From: Planoprotostelium fungivorum
Lineage: Eukaryota > Evosea > Variosea > Cavosteliida > Cavosteliaceae
Direction: 5' to 3'
DNA: 64,000 nt
NCBI GenBank assembly: GCA_003024175.1
Contig: MDYQ01000008.1
Span: forward strand, 62,001-126,000
The notes under the pieces were generated by a model. The model was given only the letters and a program-made list of their open reading frames with translations. It did no database searches and was not told the origin of the DNA. Position 1 is the stretch's first letter. Each line of letters begins with the position of its first letter. Positions 23,150 through 32,749 of the stretch are shown here, piece by piece. The position numbers were made by a program, and so were the translations under genes.

Positions 23150-25899
23150 ATGACATCGAGTGAGTCCTGATCTCTTTTCTTCATTGACTGACTCTATCTT
23201 AGAAGATACAGACGTACCGTAAGTGAAACCCCATCATTTCATACAGATCTGTACCTTACTAGTATTTAGGGAAACTAGAGAGCGTAGCGAGTCCGTAGAC
23301 AAGAAACAGTATGAAGGCTTAAAGACACTGAACGGCATGCTGACTCAGCGCTTGAAGACATTCACTGAAGACAAGGAGCACGAGCTGAAAGAATTAGAAG
23401 AGAGGTCAGTTGGAAGATCACACTAATCTATGATTCAACATATATGATCTCCTCACAGACCAATTGAGATTGATCTCCTCTCAGACTCAGAAAGGAACTC
23501 GGAGGCCAACAGTCTCAGGAGGACACAATCAGCTACACCTTCAGATGGCCATATGGAGGAAACGAGATCGCCGTCGGTGGTGAATTCAACAACTGGGAGA
23601 AGGCCGTCGCGAAGAAGGTATTGCATCTCTCTCGTGTTCTAAATCACATGATGGATTGACCATTCGAATAGGAGGAGAACGGCGATTTCGCTGTGAAGAT
23701 CGACGGACTGAAGCCAGAGACCAAGTACTTGTACAAGTACGTCATCGACGGTGAATGGAAGGAAGACGCCACCGCCCCCACCGACGATTCTCAGAAGGTC
23801 ACCTTTCTCACCTCTCCTCCATCCTCTAATCCCATCACGTCGAACCATATCACATCGATCGATATCACATCTTCTCACATCCATCACAGGTCGGAGGTCG
23901 CAACGTCATCAACAACGTCCTCGTCACCGGTTCCGCCTCAAAGGATCAGCGCATCCTCGCTCTCGAGAAGGAGAGAGATGCACTCTTCAGACAGAACCAA
24001 AGACAAAACTCCTCCGATGAGAAGCTCAAGTCCATCGAGAACCAGTTGAACGAGTCGAAGAAGCAAGTCGAGAGCCTCAAGGCAGAGAAGGACAGAGCTC
24101 ATGCGTTAGAAGAGAAGGTCAAGGAATTGACAAAGTCCAACGATGATGCCAAGTCCAAGGCTGAGGAACAGAAGAAGGCCAACGAGAAGAGCCAGCAATT
24201 GACACAAGAGGTAGAGAAGGTGAAGAAGGAGTCCGCAGAAGCCCAAGACAAGTTGCAGAAGAAGGTGAGAACATGAGATCACATCACGCGATGACGAGCG
24301 AAAAATGACTCGTTGTAGATCACACAATTGGAAAACGAAAAATCAGAGGCAGAGAAGAAGAGCAAGGCCGCCGACGAGGCCACTCAACAACTCAACGACT
24401 TGAAATCTAGACTCGAAAAGTCCGAGGCAGAGAAGGCCCAACTCAAGCAGAGCAGCGACAAGGCCGCCGCCTTAGAGAAGGAACTCGAACAACTGAAGAA
24501 GCAGGGACAGAACCAGGCTTCGCAGTTGGAGTCTCAGCTGGCCGAGAAGAGCAGAGAAGTGCAGGGACAATTAGAGGCATCGAGAAGAGAAGCAGAGGAG
24601 CAGAAGCAGCTGTTAGACAGAGCCGCTGGTGACGTTCACAAGGTCACAGAATCTCTGCAAGGAGTGAGCCGAATCTCACAGAGTTGTAGAAGGCTGATCG
24701 AGTTGTACAGCTGCAGAGAGAGAACGGAGAATTGAAGAACCAGGTCGATCGACTCCAGAAGGAGTTGGCGGAAAAATCCGCAGCTCAAGAGCAAGGAGAG
24801 ACGATCAGCTACACCTTCAGATGGCCATACGCTGGAAATGAAATCGCTGTCGGTGGTGAATTCAACAACTGGGAGAAGGCTGTCGCTACCAAGGTGAGAA
24901 GACACGAAAATCTACGTTCCACATTTAATCTCTTTTCATCTCTTTTCATCTCTTTTCATCTCTTTTATTCTCCATGAAGAGAGACTGACCATTCGAATAG
25001 GAGGAGAACGGTGAATTCTCCGTGAAAATCGACGGACTGAAGCCAGAGACCAAGTACTTGTACAAGTACGTCATCGACGGCGAATGGAAGGAAGACATCA
25101 CTGCCCCCACCGACAACTCCCAGCTGGTGCGTCCGTCTACAACGTTTCATTCGATTGACACCCACAGGTGGGAGACAAGCACGTGACCAACAACGTTCTC
25201 GTCACCGGCCCCGCCTCGACCAACGATCGCATCGCCGCATTAGAGAAGGAGAGAGACGCACTCTTCAGACAGAACCACAAGCACTCTCAGTCCATCCGAA
25301 CGGCACACCAACACCACACCGAGTTGGACAAGAAATTCCACAACGTCCAGGAGCTTCTGAAGCACCAGCAGGCTGAGGTCATCCGCAAAGAAGAGCAGAT
25401 CGCACCCCTCAGACACCAAGTTGGACAGTTGGAGAGAGACGTCTACAACGCCCAACAGAAGAACGCAGAGCTGCAGAGCGCCCTCGCTGCGGCCGAAGAC
25501 AGACAGAAGCAGCTGCAGGAGACCTCGAACGCTCACGAGGCCGCGACCCGCGAGGCCCTGGCTTCGATTCGACTCCTTCACACGTACATCGGCCGCCTCG
25601 TGACGGTCATCATCCAGCTCAACAGCGTCGTCCGTGCTTCTCACCCCACGAGAGAAGAGAGGGAGGCCGCCGTCGCCGAGGCAGACAGAGAGCTCGACGC
25701 ACTGCTGAAGGACAAGGTCTTCAAGCAGCAGCAGAAGACTTTGGAGAGAATCAACGAGAGGAGCGTTGGATCTGTGGAGGAGTTCCAGCAGAGCGAAGGT
25801 GGATTGACCATGAACAACGTTCCGGGCAAGTGGGCTTTCGGTCTGACCGTCCCTGCCGTCATCGCCGCCGGTTACATCCTCTTGCAGAGAAGATGGTAA
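23150..25899 (+). CDS. Tail-anchored coiled-coil protein with two CBM48/AMPK-type glycogen-binding modules
   Basis: Predicted membrane-tethered glycogen (or starch-like glucan) binding protein. After a short coiled N-terminus comes a first carbohydrate module with TFRWPYGGNEIAVGGEF, NNWEKAVAKK and KIDGLKPETKYLYKYVIDG, as in the AMPK-beta glycogen-binding domain. A long Lys/Glu-rich coiled coil follows (about 250 residues). A second, nearly identical module (24800-25160) then leads to a Gln-rich coiled coil. The C-terminus WAFGLTVPAVIAAGYILLQRRW is a single hydrophobic helix with a short basic end, typical of tail anchors. Both modules share intron positions and the flanking ALEKERDALFRQN segment, so they arose by a segmental duplication including introns. 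One candidate intron (24664-24689) is only 26 nt. Function by analogy with STBD1, which uses a different module (CBM20). Confidence 0.85.
24664..24689 (+). other. Candidate 26-nt intron
   Basis: GTGAG...TTGTAG inside the coiled-coil exon of the twin-CBM48 gene. Without removing it the frame ends at TGA about 50 bases later. Removing it joins TESLQG to KADRVVQLQRENGELKNQ. At 26 nt it would be far below the local norm of 35-60, so a sequencing indel is the rival reading. Confidence 0.5.
24929..24968. repeat. 10-bp tandem repeat in intron
   Basis: The unit TCTTTTCATC is repeated three to four times in the intron before the second half of module 2. It is absent from the matching intron of module 1, so it arose after the duplication. 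Confidence 0.85.
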
Positions 25900-26282
25900 T
25901 CTCACAATAAAAAGTCTTTCGGGCCTTCTATTTTATCTCTCATGTTTGTTGTCTCGCGGAGGTTCATCATGTGGAGGTGACGATGAGAACATCAATCTAG
26001 AAAGTTTAGAACGTCGGCTTCTAATTTCGCCAGCTCGCTCTTCTTCCTCTCATCTTGTTTTAGAGGATTCACCGCACTCTCTGCTCCCCATCAGCTCCCT
26101 CCATCATCTCCACCTCACCGTCCACACTCGTTTTCGCCGCCCAGAATGGCGTGGCCTTTGTTTCTTCACGAGACACCGGTAAGACCTTCTCATCTTCTCT
26201 CATGTCCAACATCTTTGGTGCCGGTGGTCCCTTCTCGACCTTTCTCTTCTCTGTCCGAGTCAACACACAAACTCAGAGACTT
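25900..26282. other. Convergent 3' region, no gene assigned
   Basis: About 380 bp between the stops of the glycogen-binding protein (+) and the KH protein (-). AATAAA-like signals lie just after 25900 (CAATAAAAAG). A 65-codon minus-strand frame at 26069-26266, with an acidic composition, has no recognisable family and overlaps the expected 3' UTR. Confidence 0.5.
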
Positions 26283-27911
26283 TTATTGTTTCTCTGCACC
26301 GTTTTCTCTCTTGTCTTCTGCAGGTGGTGGAGGAGGGCGGCTGTCCTTCTCTTGGCTTGTGGCTGTCCCTGCAGCTGCGGCTGTGGTTGGCTCTTCTGTG
26401 GATGGCTGTGCCTCTGCTGCAGGCTGAGCGTAGCCGTAATAAGCGGCGTACTGCTCTTGGTAGTAAGCGGCATAGGCGGGATCGACGGGCTGGAGGAGTC
26501 AGAGATTCGAGTGAAATTTCGGTCACCTGGGCAGCGGCTCCGTCGGCCCCTGGGGCGGCAGCTCCATCGGCCTGAAGGCGTCAGCGATATATGACGTCAT
26601 CACACTCACCCCCGCGGCGGTTGCGTCGTAAGGATATCCACCTGCATAAGCTTGCGGGTAACCGTAACCTGGGTACTGATAGCCTCCGTAACCGTACTGC
26701 TCTGATCAATCTCGATGAAAAACCGATGAAAACTCACAGGTTGAGCGTAGCTGTTGGCCTGGTAACCACCGTAGGCTTGTTGTCCGTAGGACTGATGACC
26801 ACCGTGTCCGCCGTAGCTCTGTTGGGCTGTCCCAGAGTAAGCGAAATTCCATCGAAAATTCATCACCATACGCACTACCAGAATCCTGTCGGTAGGCTCC
26901 CTGGTTCCTTCCCCTGTCAACGGTCAACGAGAAGATTCCGTGAAATTTCTCACGGATTCGACTGCAGTGTGGTCAGCAGGTCCATACACAGGCTCTTTGC
27001 ATGCTCGGCCTTCTCTTGTGTTCCAGCTGATATCATAAAGTGAAGGGGCTCGTCCGCTTCTCTCTGGTCAGGACCCTCCAAATAGCTATTCTTCCGTCAT
27101 TCTTCCGGCCAATGACGTCTCACGGCTCACCCGCTGTGTCTTCCCCTCAGTTGAACTTGAGCACCGCTGGTGCTGACAATGTGTTTGACGTACGAGCCGC
27201 CTGGGCCCACCAGCTTACCCTTGATGCCAGGGTAAGACTCCATGGGTATGGTGACGGGGATGTTGACCACCGGACCACCACCGAATCTACCTCTACCGCC
27301 ACCTTCGTAATGACTGCTCTGAGATGATGGTGAGACGGATGATAGAGATGGAGCTCACGATGGGTCGAGGAGGGCGATGATCGTTTCGATCACGTTCGAC
27401 GATGTCTCGTAACATGTCGATGGCGGCATCGACTTCGGCGCCCGTATTTCCGGAAATGGCAAGGTGCAATGGCTTCTCGTCTGATTGTTCTCCGGGAGAA
27501 AGATGTTTTCCCTTCACTTTCAACACAGCTCCCGTTTTGTGGGTGATCTGATGTCGAGATTAGCGAACGATATCTGGCAATGTTGCATTACCTCGCTATG
27601 TGTAGTTCCTTTGCAGAGATATTGTCTGACACCCAATGGAAGGTCGTTAATATCGAATTCTCTCTCACTGTCCTGCGCGAGAGTTAGAGATATGACTTTG
27701 TAATGGATCACCTTGGGCTGTGACCACATTGCGTTCAACCTTTTCGCTGCCTGTTGAATTGCAGCAGTTGCTTCAGCAGGGACGACCGATGGAGTCAGCG
27801 CTGGAGGTTGATCCTCAGCAGGTACGTCCCATTTCCTCTTCTTTCTTATACATTGTAAGAGACGTGGACGTAGGTAAGCTCTATGTACACTCACTTGTTA
27901 TCGTCAGCCAT
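26283..27911 (-). CDS. KHDC4: KH-domain splicing factor, KHDC4/BLOM7-like
   Basis: RNA-binding protein related to KHDC4, which in animals takes part in splice-site choice and snoRNA host-gene splicing. A short first exon (MADDN) joins KKWDVPAEDQ, the family's N-terminal signature. The first KH-like region reads DINDLPLGVRQYLCKGTTH and VKGKHLSPGEQSDEKPLHL. The second KH holds VNIPVTIPMESYPGIKGKL and the GxxG loop VGPGGSYVKHIV. It is followed by GPDQREADEPLHFMISAGT, as in KHDC4. The C-terminal third is Gly/Tyr/Gln-rich (QSYGGHGGHQSYGQQAYGG) with PVDPAYAAYYQEQYAAYYG, an FUBP-like motif, and ends GAEKQ. About ten exons. The low-complexity tail suggests condensate-type RNA granules, an inference. 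About 145 bp to the next minus-strand gene. Confidence 0.9.
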
Positions 27912-28057
27912 TTAGTTATGTATGGAAATCAGATGATCTGACCATCACGTCACGTCATTGTAGATCACACTTTTCATTTTCATTTTTTTCCAAATTTCAC
28001 CCTTTTTTTCCTCCCTTCACCCATCATCGACGACTCCATCACAAACAACGATCCTCT

Positions 28058-30372
28058 TTATATGTCCTCTTCATCCTCTCGATCGAGGAGAGGCATGTGA
28101 GTGATCTCCGCCACCTGTTTAGCGTTCCATCTCCTGTATGACACGACGAGTCCAACCGTCAAGATGATCTGGAGGACGGCGGCACCGATGACGATGGCGA
28201 TGATGAACCGGACCGGTGTGTCTCCAGACTTACAGAACCCTCCACTCTCTAACTTCTGCCATCCATCTGCATCGCATGTGGTGTAGGCTGATGATGCACA
28301 TCAGCTCGTCCATCGATCATCTCGCATGACATCACCTCCTCTCGTGTCACCGGGCATGCAGTTGTCGCTCGCTTCGCAGTAGCCACAGTTCGTATGATAT
28401 AGACAAGAGCTGCAGTCTGACAGGTCTCCACAGTCTGCAAAGAGTGAGGGGAGTACGAGAATTGGCGGGAAAATGTCTCACAGGTGAAGTTGTCCGCAAC
28501 GTGCATGGCTTCGTACATCATGGCTCCTGGGGCCCAGCCTACGGCCACACCGTTGATGACGTTGGAAGAGTTGAAAGCTTTCAAGTTGAAACCATCGGAT
28601 AACAACTGTACAGAAGATGAGTTGAAGACGATGATCATGATGATGATCGTGATGATGGCGATGATGATCGATGGGGGATGACTCACCGTGTGGATGTATA
28701 GGCCGTAGAAACAATATCTGTCCAGATAGGCCGTGTTACCGTAGACGTTCTTGAGCGTGTCTAACGGTGCACTACAATGCTTCCTGGATCTCACCCTCAA
28801 ATCTTCCTGAACGAAAATCTCAGCCATGACGATGACGATGATGATGACGATGATGATGACGATGATGATCAAGATGATGATCGTGATGCAGATGGGATGT
28901 TGACGATCGTCACCAGATCAACCGAGATCATGTTGCTCGTATTGTAATAGAACTGTACGGCATAATTGATGACAGAGAATCCAATGAAGGAGATGTCACT
29001 CATATCCGGCTGGTACACCTGCCATACATCAGCCCTTCCCTTGAAATTTCACTCACTTTTCCCGGGCCACAATTGGCGGCACCACAGTCTGTGATGTTGA
29101 TGACTGCATCGATCAGCTGCTGGCACTCATCAGCAGATGAGGTTCCATACAGTGTGAGAACGTAGTTGTCCGAGTACACTTTCTGAGTGATCGTCAGACG
29201 ATCGTGATGGTGATCATGTGCATGTCGATGACCACGATGTGAAACTCACGGTCTGGTTGAAGCCGGTGGGTAGACAAGGATTCGGAGCCTCTCTGACCCT
29301 CTTTGATGAGGCCGATGTGCGACGGATCTCATCCTGATGATCGCATCAGACACACGATCGGATCGTAGATGGAGAGATCGGTGATGATGGAGAGGCATGT
29401 GATGTAGACACACCTCCATGTAACCTCTCATGGTGTCTATACCGTGATGAGGGTAAGTGTGAGAGTAGAGATGCCATGAGTTACCGTTCTTGAAATCAAC
29501 GAGAACACCACCAGAACGCAAGTTGCTGAAGTCTTCGGCGGCGACGGCGAAGGTGATCTGAGAGGAAGTGCTGCTGAGTTCTAGAGAGATGAGATGTGAG
29601 ATGAGATGTGAAGATGGAAGATGGTGACTCACCGATGGAGCCGACAGTGTTGGGAGTGTTCAAGAGGGTTCGACTGAGGTAGTTGAGAGATATCCAGCCG
29701 TCGATGCCTGCATCATGTCAGATGGACAAGTAGAGTGATGGGAGACAATCAGATGGGCTGGTGGTGAGATGATGAGAGGGATACCTTCGTTGGAGCCCTT
29801 GATGAGTTGTGACTCTCTCTGTAAGAACCTGACCCCTGATTGATTCATGTAACTGAGAACAGCGGGGAAGATGGGCTTGATCTGATCCTCCTCTACTCGA
29901 ATGTCAGTTGACGAGTAGTGAGAGGTCTTCACACCTGCAGTTGTCTCGAAGAAGACAACGGTTGAGTATTTTGCATCGTCTGGGATGATAGAATCCGTCC
30001 AATTGAAAAACTGGGACAGAAAATTGGGAATGTCTTCGGGTGCATTGGACCATACAGCTGATACAGAGTCAAAATGGTCAAATCAAGTTGCCAGATTGTG
30101 AGACGACTCACTTTTTTTGACCTCTTTGTAGAGTTTGCCATCGATGGGAGAGGGGACACCAATAAATGAGTTCGTCTTATAGACGAACTTGGTTTCGTTA
30201 CGATTCCATTGAAATACATAAGCCTTTGTACTCGTATGTCCTGCATCCTTCGTTCCGATCAATGATTATCCATATCTTCAAGACTCACAAACATGATGCC
30301 ATACGTCTTCTGCTCTAAGAGCACACTCCATCCTCCTAATATCAACATCGACATCAATAAAAGGACCCGCAT
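28058..30372 (-). CDS. GDA1/CD39 nucleoside phosphatase-like membrane protein, altered catalytic motifs
   Basis: Type I membrane protein of the apyrase family. Signal peptide MRVLLLMSMLILGGWSVLL leads to apyrase conserved region 1 as YGIMFDAGHTSTKAYVFQW, where active members have DAGS-[TS]-[GS]-[ST]-R. Region 3 is like DGWISLNYLSRTL. Region 4, normally DLGGASTQ, reads ELSSTSSQITFAV. The LYSHTYPHHGIDTMR segment corresponds to LYxHSYLxYG. Region 5 is GVAVGWAPGAMMYEA. A Cys-rich PSI/plexin-like segment follows (SSCLYHTNCGYC), then one helix (FIIAIVIGAAVLQIILTVGL) and a short acidic cytosolic tail ending EEDI. About 12 exons. Loss of the Gly-Gly and the Arg in two phosphate-binding loops suggests reduced or changed catalysis; it may be a receptor-like pseudoenzyme. 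Confidence 0.82.
28826..28870. repeat. (GACGAT/GATGAT)n simple repeat
   Basis: A trinucleotide run in an intron of the apyrase-like gene. Similar GAT runs occur in introns at 13468-13502 and 47017-47100. Confidence 0.85.
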
Positions 30373-30545
30373 GGTCTCCCTTTTGTTCTGTAACTTGTAA
30401 TGCGATCGTGTCCTTCAAATGACAAGAGCGAAGCGTGACAGACATTTGTCCACTTACAAAGAACGCGAGCTCCACAAACTGACACCCTCACGATAGAGCA
30501 CGAGACAAACAACATAGAGCATGAGACTCAGACAGTCACTTTACA

Positions 30546-32200
30546 TCAGACGCCCATGTTGGTCGTAGCTCTGGCTGTTCCAGTCAAATCGCAAGGCTCC
30601 TGCGTCTGTGTTGGTGTCTGTGCTTGTGCCTGCGGCTGCGCTGATGTCTGTGTCTGTGCCTGCGGTTGAAGCATGTTCACGTTGTAGACTTGAACATAGT
30701 CCACGATGCTGATGGTCGGTGGTCGTGTGGCACCTGCTGGTGCACCAGCCGTCTCTGGAGTGCCTGTGGAGCGAATGGAGACGAGAGGAATGGCATCTAA
30801 GAGGTCTTGCGTTGAGATGGTGGTCGGCTGATCGGGATGTTGAAAGAGTCGTCTCAGCCGTGCCCGCGCGGCAATTTCACAGATGTTTCTCAAATGTGCG
30901 CCAGAGAAATTGGTGGTAGCCTGGGCGATCTACAACGAGTCAGAATTTTCCCGCCAAAACTGTACACACCGCTTTGTGATCGAAGAGAGGATCTAGTGGC
31001 TCCTTCTTCAAGATGATTCTCAGAATACTCTCACGGGCTATGACGTCGGGCATGGGAATGTAAAATACACTGCCAAATCTGCGGAGGGCGGCTTCATCTA
31101 CAACGAATCAGCTCGATCGTCTACAACGAGACATCCGTACCGATCTCGGTCTGACGGTTCGTCGCGCCGATGACAACAACGTTCTTCTTTTGGTCGGTCT
31201 CTAAACCGTCCCATTCACTCATGAACAGACTGATGACTCGCCTCACGAGGTGGAAATCTTCGCTGTGTCGTTGTCTGTTTCGTCCATCAGTTCAATGTGA
31301 TTTCCACGCACGATGAGATGACATCACCTGAAGAGACCATCTACCTCATCGATGAAGATGATGCTGGGTGACAGCTTTCGAGCCAACGAGAAGATAGCCT
31401 CCACTGACTGTGCATCTCATCAGTATGATCATACAAGTCACGTGATCTCACCTTCTCAGAGTCTCCGTGCCACTTGTGTCCAATGTCGCTCATCTTCACA
31501 TCTGCATGGAGAGATCAGATCGAAATAAAATGAAATAAAATGAATCGAGATGATGTGATCGCACGACTCACTGATGAAAGAGTAATCGGCTTCGTTCGCG
31601 ATGGCTTTGGCTAAAGATGTTTTTCCTGTTCCTGGTGGACCGTATAATAAAACTCCCGAGGCTGGTTTGATGAGGGCTGATTGAGCTGCATTGGCCATCC
31701 TCAATGGAAGGAGGAGAGCTTCGATGATCTTGAGTTTGATGGATTCTAGACCTCCAATGTCATCGAAAGAAGTCGCGTTAGGTGGAGGGAGGATGAGACT
31801 GGTTGATGCGATGTACATTTCTGTGTGACGATTAAGAATGGAAGGTCGTGCAGATGGAATACGGCTCACCCCAGGGTGTCAATCGGATGCTACCTTTTTG
31901 GTTCGGTCTCCTCCGCTGATGAATATTAGGGCGATGTACGTCATGTTGCCCACTCACTTTGAGAAACTCTTTGACTTTGGTCAGACCTTCATCGTTGGTT
32001 TCATTGGTAGATGGAAGCGAAGAGAGCAGTCTCTTTGCTATATAAATTGTGAGGAGTATAGAGCCCAATTTGATGGCCGCGTCTAAGATCCACAATTTGG
32101 GTGATGATTGGGGCACAGGAGGCGAGGGAGGAGGAGTCCAGGTTGGAAGACTCGGTATCTCCGGTTTCTGCACACGCTGGATAGAGAAATTATTACCCAT
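30546..32200 (-). CDS. ATAD1: Msp1/ATAD1-type AAA ATPase (membrane protein extractase)
   Basis: Hexameric AAA ATPase anchored in the mitochondrial outer membrane and peroxisomes, pulling mistargeted tail-anchored proteins out of the membrane. The N-terminal Pro-rich stretch is followed by one membrane helix (ILDAAIKLGSILLTIYIAKR). The AAA core has FDDIGGLESIKLKIIEALL, Walker A GPPGTGKT in VLLYGPPGTGKTSLAKAIA, GHKWHGDSEK (pore loop region, W in place of the usual aromatic), Walker B SIIFIDEVDGLF, sensor-1 VVVIGATNRQTEI, and ALRRFGSVFYIPMPD. Nine or so introns, several ending TCGTTGTAG. Unusual is a C-terminal Gln/Ala/Thr-rich tail (QPQAQTQTSAQPQAQAQ) beyond the normal end, ending TNMGV. The stop lies 173 bp from the next minus-strand start. 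Confidence 0.92.
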
Positions 32201-32460
32201 TGTGATGTGATGCGTGTGAGGTGATCTGGACCTGAATTTCTACTGGTTCTACAACGATCCACCGAATTTTGGGCAAATTCATCAAATCGCCTCTCCCATC
32301 CTCACCGATGAAGATGCCACCATCAGCTCAGAGGTCAACCTGTCGCGACGCTTCATATGCGACAGTTCGATTGCAACATCCGATGCCAATGAACTCTGAA
32401 TGCATTCTAATCGCTGTACAGCATCGGTACCTCCCCGGCGATGCCCCCGAGATCAAAAGA

Positions 32461-32492
32461 TGCCACAAACGTGGATCGAACACGTGACCTTT

Positions 32493-32527
<35 letters not shown>

Positions 32528-32533
32528 TGCGGC
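32461..32533 (-). tRNA. tRNA-Phe (GAA)
   Basis: Minus strand, 73 nt. Acceptor GCCGCAA pairs with TTGTGGC (one G-U), D arm GCTC/GAGC, anticodon loop CTGAAGA (GAA), T arm ACGTG-TTCGATC-CACGT, discriminator A, CCA not encoded. The anticodon stem TCAGA/TCTAA has one mismatch. A TTTT run follows 3 nt downstream as terminator. No intron. Confidence 0.93.
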
Positions 32534-32749
32534 GTCTCATATCGAAAATGCCATTAAGCACACTGATCCTCAAACCAACACAAATCTTTCATGAAGAGAG
32601 CCGACTGCGGGGGAACTGACTTTCATGTTCTTATCTTCACTTCTTCAATCACGCTTATACTTTTCATAGAATCGTCCACAGATGATCGCAGCAGATCGCC
32701 TCAATGCCTTCACACCAAATCAACGATCGAAAAACCGATGGAACCTTTA

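Noticed and set aside
26069-26266. 65-codon minus-strand open frame between two convergent genes
   Set aside because: No recognisable family, overlaps likely 3' UTR, composition driven by purine-rich sequence.
17900-30500. 15-mer ACCCTCACGATAGAG shared by two upstream regions (about 17900 and 30484)
   Set aside because: In 64 kb, one or two 15-mers are expected to recur by chance, and spacing to the starts differs.
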